Shown in pieces: positions 9,851 through 18,337 of a stretch of 64,000 bases of DNA. Source of the stretch: Arthrobacter sp. S39 (GTDB lineage Bacteria; Actinomycetota; Actinomycetes; Actinomycetales; Micrococcaceae); the NCBI RefSeq assembly GCF_004320525.1, contig NZ_SIHX01000006.1:286701-350700 (forward strand), written 5' to 3'. Position numbers and translations under genes: made by a program. How positions within the stretch are numbered: position 1 is the stretch's first letter; every line of letters starts with the position of its first letter. The notes beneath the pieces are model-generated. The model was not told the origin of the DNA and made no database searches. It was given only the letters and a program-made list of their open reading frames with translations.

Positions 9851-9914
9851 CCAAGTAGGTAGCAATAAGTGTCGTTTTCGGCGCTCTAAACGACACTTAG
9901 TGCTACCTACTTGG
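9851..9914. repeat. Long palindromic element, 27-bp arms with one mismatch
   Basis: The arms 9851-9877 and 9888-9914 are inverted copies (CCAAGTAGGTAGCA then A or C then TAAGTGTCGTTT), separated by 10 bases. It is AT-richer than the surrounding DNA and lies between the NYN gene promoter and the end of the next small gene. It resembles a REP-like mobile or regulatory palindrome more than a simple terminator. Only one copy was found in the window. Confidence 0.75.
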
Positions 9915-9929
9915 GGACTGGCGGGAGAA

Positions 9930-9953
9930 CGACGGCGGGAGGTCCCGCCGTCG
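9930..9953. terminator. Hairpin terminator after the small gene at 9970
   Basis: An 11-bp perfect inverted repeat (CGACGGCGGGA and TCCCGCCGTCG) is separated by only GG, so the real loop takes a few stem bases. It lies 16 bases beyond the stop of the minus-strand gene ending at 9970. The same GACGGCGGG-type stem recurs at several gene ends in this window. Confidence 0.65.
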
Positions 9954-9969
9954 CCCTCTGCTTGGTTGT

Positions 9970-10182
9970 TTAGCGGGTGACTTCCTCGAACGTGGCGCCC
10001 TGCGGCACGTTGCGGCTCAGGCCAATGGTGAACGTGTTGGGTCCGCTGCGGGTGACGGCGATGCCGCACTTGGCGGCCTTGGCCCGGGGTGTGAGGTCCT
10101 GCACGGCGGCGTCGATCGTGTGGTCGATGGCCGAGCGGTCCCAGATTTTCAGCGTTACGGAATCAGTGGTTTCAAACGTCAT
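9970..10182 (-). CDS. Small protein, tandem paralogue 1, function unknown
   Basis: The 70-residue product begins MTFETTDSVTLKIWDRSAID and ends in a short polar tail. It is clearly paralogous to the gene at 10347: the first 20 residues are nearly identical and the GPNxFT motif is conserved. The ATG at 10182 is preceded by GAAAG at good distance; an in-frame GTG at 10197 adds five residues. No domain, signal peptide or membrane segment is recognisable. The gene and its upstream region form one unit of a tandem duplication. Confidence 0.7.
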   Translation of the reverse strand: MTFETTDSVTLKIWDRSAIDHTIDAAVQDLTPRAKAAKCGIAVTRSGPNTFTIGLSRNVPQGATFEEVTR

Positions 10183-10346
10183 TGTCAGTACTTTCACTCA
10201 TGCAGTCGACGGCCCCACGTCGTTGTTTGGAGCCGCATCCTCGTCGGTGAGGATTGCTGGTTCAGGTAGGCGGGAAACGGGTTCCCTTGTTCATGGTTCC
10301 CGGTGGCAGACGGCATTGACAACCGAAAAGCCGAAAATGTGACCGA

Positions 10347-10520
10347 TTACACGCGCACGCTGACCGTGAAAATGTTCGGACCGCTGCAGTGAACGGCGAT
10401 GCTGGATTTGGCGGTTTTCGCGCGGGCCGCCAGGTCCTGCACCACCGTTTCGAGCGTGTGGTCGATGGCGGAGCGGTCCCAGATTTTCAGGGTCACGGAG
10501 TGGTCAGTTTCGAACGTCAT
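10347..10520 (-). CDS. Small protein, tandem paralogue 2, function unknown
   Basis: The 57-residue product begins MTFETDHSVTLKIWDRSAID and is a shorter paralogue of the gene at 9970, ending right after the GPNIFTVSV motif. The ATG at 10520 is preceded by GGAAG nine bases upstream. It may be slightly decayed at the C-terminus relative to copy 1, or copy 1 may have been extended. The function is not known; duplicate small cytosolic proteins with their own promoters often respond to stress, but nothing in the sequence proves that. Confidence 0.68.
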   Translation of the reverse strand: MTFETDHSVTLKIWDRSAIDHTLETVVQDLAARAKTAKSSIAVHCSGPNIFTVSVRV

Positions 10521-10910
10521 TGTCAGTACTTCCATTCAAGGCGGTTGACGGCACCTGGCTTCATCGCGGGGCCGCGTCTTCAGCGGTGAGGACTGGGAAT
10601 GCAACATCAGGAAAGCGCATTCCCAAGTCCATGGTGCGGGGTGCCGAACCGTAATTGCAAGCGGATTCAGGGCGATGTGACCGATTGCACGCTGGCCGTG
10701 GACGGCGAAATTCAGCAGCGGTAATCTTCAGGTGGGGCACATTCGGAACAAGTGCCCGATCTGCGAAGGCGCCTTTATCCCTTGCGGGGCGCCGCGTTTT
10801 GGCCCACGCCCTGGGGGCAACGCAGAGGCCTCACTGCGCCGGACCGGCGACGCCGCCGGACACGGCCGTAAGTCGTTTGATGACATTGCAATGTTTTCCA
10901 GGGGCAAACA

Positions 10911-11174
10911 ATGAACACTCACATCCGTAGATTCGCCATGCTGTTCGTCGCGACGCTGGTCGCTCTCACCATGGGGCTGCCCGCAGCCCAGGCAGCCAAC
11001 CACCGGGCCAGTTGCGTGGGCCTGATCGTCTCCTCGGAGGCGTCCGCAGGTGTGCTCGATGTCAACGTGTACAAGGCCATAGCGAAGGATTTGGGCTACA
11101 CCACGTTCGGTGGGTTCGTCGCCGGCGGAGCCCAGGTGCATCTCGGCTCGGTGGAGGCCTGCGTTCCGCAGTAG
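10911..11174 (+). CDS. Small secreted protein of unknown function
   Basis: The 87-residue product has a textbook Sec signal peptide: NTHIRRFAM, a hydrophobic core LFVATLVALTMGLP and the cleavage site AQA before ANHR, at about residue 29. The mature protein of about 58 residues keeps two cysteines (RASCVGLI and EACVPQ), which could form one disulfide. The ATG has CAGGGG upstream. No family was recognised. It is convergent with the LacI gene ending at 11195. Confidence 0.72.
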   Translation: MNTHIRRFAMLFVATLVALTMGLPAAQAANHRASCVGLIVSSEASAGVLDVNVYKAIAKDLGYTTFGGFVAGGAQVHLGSVEACVPQ

Positions 11175-11194
11175 GCAGCGTCTCTTGTTGCCGC

Positions 11195-12229
11195 TCAACT
11201 GCGCACAGGGCCGATGGACTCCCGGAAGATCAGTTCCATCGGCGCCAGGGTCAGGCCGGCGTCGGTGGGCTGCTCTCCGCGGATCCGGCCGATCAGTTCA
11301 CCCATGCTCCTGGCGCCCAGCGCCTCCAGATCCATGTGGACCGTGGACAGTGACGGGATGAAGTACTTCGATTCGGCCATGTCATCCCAGCCGAAAACGC
11401 TGACCTGACCGGGCACGGGGATGCCGTGCTCGTGCAGGGCACGGATGACCCCCATGGCCATCGTGTCGTTGGCCGCCACCACCGCAGTGACATCCGGCAA
11501 AGCAGCTATTTCCTGCCCGGCGGCGTAGCCGGAGGCCGAGGACCAGTCCCCGGCTGCGACGCCCAGGGAGGCCAGGCCCAGCAGGGCAATGGTTTCCTCG
11601 TAGACCGCCAGACGGTTCCGGGCGGACGGCCAGGTTGAGGGCCCCGCCACGTGGAAGAATTTCTTGTGCCCGAGCGACGCCAGGTGTTCCACGATTTTGG
11701 CCCCAGCGGTGCCGTCCGCCAGGCTGCCCCGGGCACGCATGCGGTTGTCGTACTCGCCTGCCACCACCATGGGGACGTTGGGTGCGTCTTCCGGGGAGGC
11801 ACCGAGCTTGGAGGGCCGGGGAACAAAGGACAGGATGCCGGCAACGTCTTCGCCGGCGAGCAGTCCCTGCAGCCGGCGGGCGCGGGCTTCAGCAGTCCCC
11901 TCCATCGCCACCACGTCAATGCGGAAGCCAGCGGCGTGCGCGGTCTCCGTGGCGCCGTTAAGCATGCGGAGGGGGAAGTACAGGGAGGCCTCAGGAACCA
12001 CCACAACGATGCGGTACAGCTCGCGGGAACGCAGCGACCTTGCGGCCAGGTTGGGCGTGTAGTTGAGCTCCGACAACGCCTTTTCAACACGTTCCACCGT
12101 TGCCGGCTTGAGTTTGGCTTTGTCCTTGAGGTAGCGGGACACTGTCTGGTGCGACACTCCGGCCAGGTCTGCCACGTCGTAGATGGTGGGTGCCTTTGAC
12201 CGGCCCGGTCCTACTGCTGATTGCACCAT
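11195..12229 (-). CDS. LacI-family transcriptional regulator
   Basis: The 344-residue protein has the LacI helix-turn-helix at residues about 15-35 (TIYDVADLAGVSHQTVSRYL), the hinge region NYTPNLAARSLRS and a periplasmic-binding-protein-like effector domain with VSVFGWDDMAESKYFIPSLSTV. The ATG at 12229 gives the usual length; the longer frame to 12424 would cross a hairpin. It lies downstream of, and in the same direction as, the six-gene sugar operon. It is the likely repressor of the inverted repeat at 18513, judged only by proximity. Confidence 0.92.
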   Translation of the reverse strand: MVQSAVGPGRSKAPTIYDVADLAGVSHQTVSRYLKDKAKLKPATVERVEKALSELNYTPNLAARSLRSRELYRIVVVVPEASLYFPLRMLNGATETAHAAGFRIDVVAMEGTAEARARRLQGLLAGEDVAGILSFVPRPSKLGASPEDAPNVPMVVAGEYDNRMRARGSLADGTAGAKIVEHLASLGHKKFFHVAGPSTWPSARNRLAVYEETIALLGLASLGVAAGDWSSASGYAAGQEIAALPDVTAVVAANDTMAMGVIRALHEHGIPVPGQVSVFGWDDMAESKYFIPSLSTVHMDLEALGARSMGELIGRIRGEQPTDAGLTLAPMELIFRESIGPVRS

Positions 12230-12265
12230 GGTGGCGTCCCTTTCAGGTTTCTTCCTGCGGTGGTC

Positions 12266-12302
12266 GCGGGAGGGATCCGGGCTCCAGCTTAATCCCTCCC
12301 GC
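12266..12302 (-). terminator. Hairpin between sugar operon and lacI-type gene
   Basis: An 11-bp perfect inverted repeat (GCGGGAGGGAT and ATCCCTCCCGC) with a 15-base loop lies 28 bases beyond the stop of the cupin gene. It probably ends the sugar operon transcript before the regulator. Confidence 0.55.
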
Positions 12303-12329
12303 TGACCCGTCATTGACACGCGCCGTGGC

Positions 12330-13076
12330 TTAGGCGGGCCCGCCGGAGTCCCATTTCTGCAGCATGCCGCACATGCCAAAGATCCGCTCCGCGCCCGCCG
12401 GAGCTGTGCGGGACACGGCCGCATCCTTGAAGTGGCTGAACCGGCCCTCAGCGAGGTCGGCGAGCCAGTTTTCGGTCCGGGCTGCCTCGGGCGCTATCCT
12501 CCCCTTCCAGAGTTCCTGCCACCCCGGGACCCGGAACTGCACCAGCCGGACGGCGTCGCGCTGGAACTGCTCGACGGCGTCGAAGTCACCGGCCAGCGCT
12601 GCCTCCTTCAGCCGTTGGTAGCCCAAGAGCGCAGCGTCACGCCGGGTGCGTGCGGCGTGGGCCAGGGCGTCCGATGACGGGCCCCGCCCGCCGTCGAGTG
12701 CGGCGGTCCGGGCGTACCGCTCCGGGTCGGCGACGATGTCGGCATCGAAGGTGAGGACTGCGTCGCCGGCTTCCGGCAGCCCGCCGTTCTGCATGATGGC
12801 TAGGATGTCGAGGCCGCCGTCGTTGACGATCCTGTGGATCGTGCCGGGGCTGAACCAGAGGAGATCGTTGGGGGCCAGTTCGTGGGATTCGTAGCCCGAG
12901 GCGGTGATGGTTTCCACGCGTCCGGTTCCGGCCAGTACCAGGTAGGCCTCGGTGGAGGCCGTGTGCATGTGTGGGGACCCGCCGCAGACGCCGTCGGCCG
13001 CCTCCCAGCCGTAGACGCCCAGCCGTGTGAGGGCCACCGCCCCAGGAAACGGTGCAGTCCGCTGGATGGTGGTCAT
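12330..13076 (-). CDS. Cupin-domain protein
   Basis: The 248-residue protein carries an N-terminal cupin barrel with a metal-binding histidine pair and glutamate (GGSPHMHTASTEAYLVLAG, then the second motif LLWFSPGTIHRIVN). The C-terminal 120 residues are helical and not recognised. The start overlaps the preceding gene stop by four bases (ATGA), so it belongs to the sugar operon. A role as an epimerase, isomerase or small sensor for the imported sugar is possible but not shown. Confidence 0.8.
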   Translation of the reverse strand: MTTIQRTAPFPGAVALTRLGVYGWEAADGVCGGSPHMHTASTEAYLVLAGTGRVETITASGYESHELAPNDLLWFSPGTIHRIVNDGGLDILAIMQNGGLPEAGDAVLTFDADIVADPERYARTAALDGGRGPSSDALAHAARTRRDAALLGYQRLKEAALAGDFDAVEQFQRDAVRLVQFRVPGWQELWKGRIAPEAARTENWLADLAEGRFSHFKDAAVSRTAPAGAERIFGMCGMLQKWDSGGPA

Positions 13077-14014
13077 GCGGACGCTTCCACAGCCTGTTGG
13101 CGCAGCATGTCAACGGCGGCGGCCGCAAGGCTATCCAGGCGGCCTGCGTCGGAATCGCCGTCGGCGGTCATCACGGCGTACCGGTTCTTCATCGTCGCGC
13201 CGTCGGCGAAGGTGACCTCCTCGCTGAAGAACGGGGCAGGTCCGAAGCAGGCGAAGGGCTCGGACCGGGCGAACCACTCCGGCGGGTGCTGGGCGTTGGC
13301 GGTATCGTCGGCGATCAGCACCGTGGAGAAACGGCAGCTGTCATCGTGCTGGCCCACGAACGCAAGCCACGGTCCGCGGGTGCCGCGCAGCGCTTCGCCG
13401 GTTGTCCCGCCGGGGCCGGCGATCCGGCCGCCGGCGAATTCGCGGGGCCCGCGCCAGAACAGGCCGCCGTAGCCGGCGTTCTCGCGCCCTTCGGTGGTGG
13501 GGGAGCCGATCTGGACGTCGCTGCCGGAGACGTTGGTCATGGCCGTTTCGAAGACCAGCGTCCAGGAGTCGGCGTCCGGGCCGGGGCTGATCCGGATGGA
13601 GCGGACCTCGTCAACCACATGCTTCCCGCCCTGCGTCCACCAGCTGAGCGTGTGGGCGAAACGGAACGCGCCGCCGTCGAGCCCAGACTCCAGTACTGCT
13701 TCGTGCCGCATCGTGCCGTTGTTGGGGAGCCATTTGTAGTCTTCGCCGCGGCGGAAGCTGGGCCCGCCCCAGAAGTTGTCCTCGCCAAAGTGCGGCAGCG
13801 ACCAGGCAATGCCCTTGTGCCACACATGGTCCCAGGGCCGGTAGGCGCTGACGGTTTCCCCTGCGGTGGTGCGCAGCGGATGGAAGAACGGCCGCGGCGA
13901 TTCGCGCTGTTCGTCGGTAGCGTCGTAGGTGTAGGTCGCGATGTCCAGGTCCCCCAGGGAGACGGTCAGGGACTGCTTGTCATCGCGCCAGGTCAGCGGT
14001 GTTGAGGTGTTCAT
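13073..14014 (-). CDS. DUF6807 (PmoA-annotated) family protein
   Basis: The 313-residue protein matches the family often mis-named methane oxygenase PmoA, now DUF6807: SPRPFFHPLRTTAGETVSAY, PWDHVWHKGIAWSLPHFGEDNFWGG and the HxG-rich centre are typical. These soluble proteins occur with Gfo/Idh/MocA oxidoreductases and sugar ABC transporters in actinobacteria and probably bind or process a carbohydrate; they are not membrane methane monooxygenases. It overlaps both neighbours by four bases, giving tight coupling in the operon. Confidence 0.85.
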   Translation of the reverse strand: MNTSTPLTWRDDKQSLTVSLGDLDIATYTYDATDEQRESPRPFFHPLRTTAGETVSAYRPWDHVWHKGIAWSLPHFGEDNFWGGPSFRRGEDYKWLPNNGTMRHEAVLESGLDGGAFRFAHTLSWWTQGGKHVVDEVRSIRISPGPDADSWTLVFETAMTNVSGSDVQIGSPTTEGRENAGYGGLFWRGPREFAGGRIAGPGGTTGEALRGTRGPWLAFVGQHDDSCRFSTVLIADDTANAQHPPEWFARSEPFACFGPAPFFSEEVTFADGATMKNRYAVMTADGDSDAGRLDSLAAAAVDMLRQQAVEASA

Positions 14015-15132
14015 GCGTTGAGTGCTTCCTCTTGTTTCCAGGGTTCAAGGTGGCCGTCCATCCGGGTGAAGAACGGGCTGGCTTCGTCGATCTGGCCGCG
14101 GGCAATGGTGGTTCCGCTGACGCTGGACGCGTAGATCGCGGCGGCCAGTTCCATGGTGGCGTACGCGTCGGTGATGGAGACCGGGGCGGCTTCACCACTA
14201 TGCAGGCTGCTGATGATGGCCGCGTACTGCGCGGCGTGTCCGCTGGGTTTGTCCTCACCCTGGGCCCAGAGGCCGACGACGGCGTCCTGGCCGGGTGCCG
14301 GCGTCACCGTCCAGTTGTGGTCGCTGTAGCCGTAGAGATGGTCCAGTTCGACGGTTGCGTTTTCGTAGTCCAGCCGGAGGTATGAGGTTTCGCGCGGGGA
14401 GATCACGGAGTTGATGATGGTGGCGATCGCGCCGGATTCGAAGCGGACCACGGCGGCGGAGGCATCCTCGGTGTCGGTCTTCCGGGCCAGCTTGCCGGCG
14501 AAGGCGGTCACTTCGGACCAGGGACCCCACAGGTGCAGGAGCAGGTCGAACTGGTGGATGCCGTGGCCCATGGTGGGCCCGCCGCCCTCCACATCCCACA
14601 GTCCGCGCCACGGGACATCGAAGTACGGCTGGTCGCGGAACCAGAGGGTGTTGCAGGTTCCGACGAGCTGCCTGCCGAGGGCGCCGGAGCGCTGCAGGGA
14701 GAGGAGCCGCTGGGCGCCGGACCCGAACCGGTGCTGGAAGATGCAGCTCAGTGATCCCGCGGACCCGGCCTCGGCGGCTTCGAGCTGGCGCATCTGGCCA
14801 AGCGACAACGCCGGGGGTTTTTCGATGACGGCGTGCAGGCCGAGCCCGAGCGCCTCCAGGGCCAGCGGAAAGTGGCTGGACGGCGGGGTGCAGATGGCTA
14901 CGAGATCCAGCCCGCCGCCGTCGGCTGCTTCCGCGAGGCTCGCCGCGGTGCGGGTGACACCCCACTTGCTGGCGAAGGCCTCCGAACGGGACGGGTCGAT
15001 GTCGATGGCGACGGCGAGTTCCACGCCCGGCTGCTGCTGCAGGGCTTCGGCATGGGCGTTGGCGATGCCGCCGGTGCCGATGAACCCGACGCGTAGGGGA
15101 GTGCCGGCGTCGTGCTTGTGTGTGTCAGTCAT
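14011..15132 (-). CDS. Gfo/Idh/MocA-family NAD(P)-dependent sugar oxidoreductase
   Basis: The 373-residue enzyme has an N-terminal Rossmann fold (RVGFIGTGGIANAHAEAL) and the family EKP motif (HAVIEKPPALSL), the lysine of which is catalytic. The C-terminal beta-sheet domain runs from about residue 145 (GTCNTLWFRDQPYF). The family oxidises or epimerises sugars and cyclitols. It lies between the substrate-binding lipoprotein gene (2-base gap) and DUF6807 (4-base overlap), so its substrate is presumably the imported sugar. It carries no signal peptide. Confidence 0.92.
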   Translation of the reverse strand: MTDTHKHDAGTPLRVGFIGTGGIANAHAEALQQQPGVELAVAIDIDPSRSEAFASKWGVTRTAASLAEAADGGGLDLVAICTPPSSHFPLALEALGLGLHAVIEKPPALSLGQMRQLEAAEAGSAGSLSCIFQHRFGSGAQRLLSLQRSGALGRQLVGTCNTLWFRDQPYFDVPWRGLWDVEGGGPTMGHGIHQFDLLLHLWGPWSEVTAFAGKLARKTDTEDASAAVVRFESGAIATIINSVISPRETSYLRLDYENATVELDHLYGYSDHNWTVTPAPGQDAVVGLWAQGEDKPSGHAAQYAAIISSLHSGEAAPVSITDAYATMELAAAIYASSVSGTTIARGQIDEASPFFTRMDGHLEPWKQEEALNA

Positions 15133-15134
15133 GG

Positions 15135-16439
15135 CTACTTCCGGAGTGAGGAGGAGAGTTCGTCGATGAAGGGCTGTGCGGCTTTTTCGGGGGTGGTGCG
15201 CTCGAAGAGGATGTCGGAGGTGTAGCGGCTGAGGATGTCCGTGATGGTGCTTCCGCCGGCAGGGGTGATGGGCGGGGCGGGCCGGACTTCGTCGGCGATG
15301 GCATCGGTGAACGCGATGGCAGCCTTGTCCGTGGCGTTTAGCTTGGACGAGATTGCCTCACGGATCCTGGTGTTGGCGGGGATGCCGCGTTCGGTGAGCA
15401 TGATGTCGCCGGCGGTCTGGCTGTTGGTCAGGTAGTTCAGGAACTTCTCCGCCGCTTTCTGGTGCTTGGTGCGTGAGGAGACGGACCAGAACATTGACGG
15501 CTTGTAATAGGCGCCGCGTTCGTCAGCTGTGGACTCGCCGGGCAGGCGCAGCAACTTCAGCTCCTGGCCGGCCGCCCCCGAGTATGCCGTGAGCTGGGTG
15601 CTGAACACGCCGGCGAGGCCCATCTCGTTCTTGGCGATGGAGGTCTGGTTGAGAGATGCGGAGGCGTTTTCGATGATGGCCGAGGGCTTGGGGCCGGCGC
15701 CGGACGTGGAGAGCTCCAGGGTGTGCTTCCAGAATGAGGTGAGGGTTTCGGGCTTGATGACCACCTTGCCCTCGTCGTCGTAGAGGCGGTCGCCGTGTTG
15801 CCGTGCCCAGATGTAGAGATCCTGGTCGCCGTACTGGACGCCGACGCCGGTTGCCCCGGATCCGCTGTCACTGACCTGCTCGCCGAGCTTCTGGTAGTCA
15901 TCCCACGTCCATTTGGTATCGTCCGGCAGGGCGACTCCGGCTTTTTCGAGAACCGCCGGGTTGGCCGCGATGCAGAACGTCGCAACGCCAGTGACCAGGC
16001 CCACCAGCTGCCCGTCCACCTCGCCGCTCTTCAGCGTGTCCGGGTCGATGCCGGATGTGTCCAGCCCGTTGAGTTTCTTCAGGTCCAGGAGTGCGCCGCG
16101 GTCCCCGTATTCGCGGACGTACTTCTCGTCCATCTGGATGATGTCCGGGGCATCGTTGGCGGCCACCTGGGTGGCGAGCTTGTCCCAGTAGCCGTTCCAG
16201 TCGCTGTACTCGCCCACCACGGTGATGTTGGGGTTTTCCGCCTGGAAGGCGTCGATGACCTTTTGGGTTGCTTTCTGGCGGCCGTCGCCGCCCCACCAGG
16301 TGAACCGGATGGTGACGGGACCGGTCTCTTCTGCGGCGGGAGTGCCGCCGCCGGCGGCGCAGCCGGACAGGGCCAGGACGGATGCCGCGACGGCGGCGGA
16401 GAGCTTCAGGTAGCTCCGGCGGGTGGGCACGTGGTTCAT
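15135..16439 (-). CDS. Sugar ABC transporter substrate-binding lipoprotein
   Basis: The 434-residue protein begins with TRRSYLKLSAAVAASVLALS and the lipobox LSGC (cysteine 27), so it is exported and lipid-anchored. The TRRSYLK stretch fits a Tat motif, so folded export is possible. The body is a type 1 carbohydrate-binding protein with TIRFTWWGGDGRQKATQKV near the N-terminus. It delivers an oligo- or monosaccharide to the two permeases encoded just upstream in the same operon. Ligand identity cannot be read from the sequence. Confidence 0.93.
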   Translation of the reverse strand: MNHVPTRRSYLKLSAAVAASVLALSGCAAGGGTPAAEETGPVTIRFTWWGGDGRQKATQKVIDAFQAENPNITVVGEYSDWNGYWDKLATQVAANDAPDIIQMDEKYVREYGDRGALLDLKKLNGLDTSGIDPDTLKSGEVDGQLVGLVTGVATFCIAANPAVLEKAGVALPDDTKWTWDDYQKLGEQVSDSGSGATGVGVQYGDQDLYIWARQHGDRLYDDEGKVVIKPETLTSFWKHTLELSTSGAGPKPSAIIENASASLNQTSIAKNEMGLAGVFSTQLTAYSGAAGQELKLLRLPGESTADERGAYYKPSMFWSVSSRTKHQKAAEKFLNYLTNSQTAGDIMLTERGIPANTRIREAISSKLNATDKAAIAFTDAIADEVRPAPPITPAGGSTITDILSRYTSDILFERTTPEKAAQPFIDELSSSLRK

Positions 16440-16491
16440 GGGAGTCCTTTCAGAGGGCGGCGTCGACGTCGGCGCCTGGTGTGCTGGGGAG

Positions 16492-17424
16492 TTACTTGAT
16501 GCCGGTGGTGGCGATGCCCTTGACCAGGAACTTCTGGCCGAGGAGGAAGGCGATAAATACGGGGAGCAGGGAAACGATGGACATGGCGAACAGCGAACCC
16601 CAGGAGGTGGAGGCCGTCGCGTCGACGAAGGCCCGCAGGGCCACCGGCACCGTGAACATCTTGGGATCCGTGAGGTAGATCAGCTGGCTGAAGAAGTCAT
16701 TCCAGGTCCAGATGAACGTGAAAATGGTGGTGGTGGCCAGCGCCGGCACCATCAGCGGAAGGATCACCTGGAGGAAGATGCGCGGGTGGCCGGCGCCGTC
16801 GATCCTGGCGGCCTCATCGAGATCCTTCGGGATGCCGCGGATGAACTGCACCATCAGGAATACAAAGAACGCGTCCGTTGCCAGGAGCTTCGGAACGATG
16901 ATCGGCCAGAAGGTGTTCACCCACCCGATCTGGGAGAACAGGATGTACTGCGGCACGATCACCACATGGAAGGGAAGCATGATCGTGAGCAGCATGGCTC
17001 CGAACAGCCACTTCTTGCCCTTGAAGTTCAGGCGGGCGAAGGCGTAGGCGGCCATGGAGCAGGACACCAGGTTCCCCAGGATGCAGCCCAGGACCACCAC
17101 TGCCGAGTTCAGCAGGTAGGTGGAGAACGGGCTCGCCAGGGCGTTCCAGCCCTCGCTGTAGTTGCTGGCCTCGAACGTGGAGAGCAGCAGCCCGGGTTCC
17201 CGGAAAATCAGGTCGTTGGGCCGCAGCGAGGACGCGATCATCCACAGCAGCGGGTAGATCATGGCCAGCGCGGAGACGATCAGGATCAGATGCTTGCCGA
17301 AGGCGCGGAGCCGCACCCTGGAGGGTGACTTGGGCCGTTGGCGTGCCTGGGGCTGCTGGGCACCGGCGGCGGAAGGCCGGACCGGAGCGGACACGGGGGA
17401 CAGGGGCTGGATTTCAGTCGTCAT
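16492..17424 (-). CDS. Carbohydrate ABC transporter permease, MalG type
   Basis: The 310-residue integral membrane protein has six predicted membrane spans and the EAA loop DEAARIDGAGHPRIFLQVILPL, which docks the ATPase. An unusually long, proline- and arginine-rich N-terminal extension of about 35 residues precedes the first span. Its start overlaps the end of the MalF-type gene by 11 bases. It forms the transmembrane channel with the partner permease. Confidence 0.93.
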   Translation of the reverse strand: MTTEIQPLSPVSAPVRPSAAGAQQPQARQRPKSPSRVRLRAFGKHLILIVSALAMIYPLLWMIASSLRPNDLIFREPGLLLSTFEASNYSEGWNALASPFSTYLLNSAVVVLGCILGNLVSCSMAAYAFARLNFKGKKWLFGAMLLTIMLPFHVVIVPQYILFSQIGWVNTFWPIIVPKLLATDAFFVFLMVQFIRGIPKDLDEAARIDGAGHPRIFLQVILPLMVPALATTTIFTFIWTWNDFFSQLIYLTDPKMFTVPVALRAFVDATASTSWGSLFAMSIVSLLPVFIAFLLGQKFLVKGIATTGIK

Positions 17425-18337
17425 AGAACACCCAGAACTTTGAGGCGTAGAAGTTGATGGCGGTGAAGGCGCCGATGATGAGCAGGAGGACCCAGGCCAT
17501 GGCGGAGGCGTAGCCCATGTCGAACTGGCCGAAGCCCTTCTGGTAGAGGTACAGCGTGAAGAACATCGTCGAATCGGAGGGTCCGCCGGTGCCGCCGGAG
17601 ACGATGAACGCCTGCGTGAAGGACTGGAAGGCGCCCACGATCTGCAGCACCAGGTTGAAGAAGATGATGGGGCTCAGGAGCGGCAGGGTGATTTGGAAGA
17701 ACTGGGATACTTTCGTGGCACCGTCCACCTGCGCGGCCTCGTAGTACATGATCGGGATCTGGCGGAGGCCGGCGAGGAAGATGATCATGGGGCTGCCGAA
17801 GGTCCAAATGTGCAGCAGGATGATGGTGCTGAGAGCCGTGCTGGGGTCCGAGATCCAGCCTGGGCCTTCAATCCCTATGAGCGCCAGGAACTGGTTCACC
17901 AGGCCCGTGGTGCCGAAGATCTGCTTCCACAGGATGGCCACGGCGACCGATCCGCCGAGCAGGGACGGCAGGTAGAACACGGACCGGTAGAACGGAAGGC
18001 CGCGGATGCCCTTGTCCAGGACGATGGCGATGAGCAGGGCAACGGCCAGCTGGAGGGGGACGCCCACCAGGACGTAGATGAAGGTGACTGCCAGGGAGTT
18101 CTGCAGGCGGGAGTCCTCCAGCATTCGGGTGAAGTTCTCGAAGCCCACGAGCTCCGGTGCCTGGAGGAGGTTGTAGTCGGTGAACGACAGGTAGAGCGAG
18201 ATCAGCATCGGGCCGAGCGTGATGGCCACCAGCCCCACGAGCCAGGGCCCGAGAAAAACCATGGCAGCTTTGGTGTCCCGGGCTTCAGCGCCCAGGCCCT
18301 TGCCCCTGAGCTTGCCGAGCTCGGACAGCGCGCTCAC
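17414..18337 (-). CDS. Carbohydrate ABC transporter permease, MalF type
   Basis: This is the first gene of the operon. It has six membrane spans and the EAA loop YEAAQVDGATKVSQFFQITLP. The GTG at 18337 (preceded by CGGGG) gives 307 residues; the frame is open to 18424 but the extra 29 residues are unlike a permease N-terminus. A short frame MNPNKSRGQACAFSPHG.. in another register ends with TGA overlapping this GTG and could couple its translation. No ATPase gene is in the operon, so a shared MsiK-like ATPase is assumed. Confidence 0.9.
   Translation of the reverse strand: MSALSELGKLRGKGLGAEARDTKAAMVFLGPWLVGLVAITLGPMLISLYLSFTDYNLLQAPELVGFENFTRMLEDSRLQNSLAVTFIYVLVGVPLQLAVALLIAIVLDKGIRGLPFYRSVFYLPSLLGGSVAVAILWKQIFGTTGLVNQFLALIGIEGPGWISDPSTALSTIILLHIWTFGSPMIIFLAGLRQIPIMYYEAAQVDGATKVSQFFQITLPLLSPIIFFNLVLQIVGAFQSFTQAFIVSGGTGGPSDSTMFFTLYLYQKGFGQFDMGYASAMAWVLLLIIGAFTAINFYASKFWVFYDD

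Larger units (their letters stand above)
9970..10700. repeat. Tandem duplication of gene plus promoter, with a decayed third unit
   Basis: Unit 1 covers about 9970-10346 and unit 2 about 10347-10684. Both contain the small gene and a matching upstream segment, for example the stretch CGGTGAGGA followed by T or C and TG. At about 10677-10700 the sequence following GACCGATT again resembles the 3' end of the gene but lacks the stop and quickly diverges, suggesting remains of a third unit. The 390 bases from 10521 to 10910 hold this repeat material and no other gene I can support. Confidence 0.6.

Noticed and set aside
10732..10914. 60-residue frame with a CPIC motif
   Set aside because: The single CxxC-type motif is not convincing, the start is a GTG without a ribosome binding site and the frame overlaps the secreted-protein gene start.
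13073..14014. Membrane methane monooxygenase PmoA
   Set aside because: The protein has no membrane spans; the DUF6807 match and sugar-operon context fit a soluble carbohydrate-related protein.
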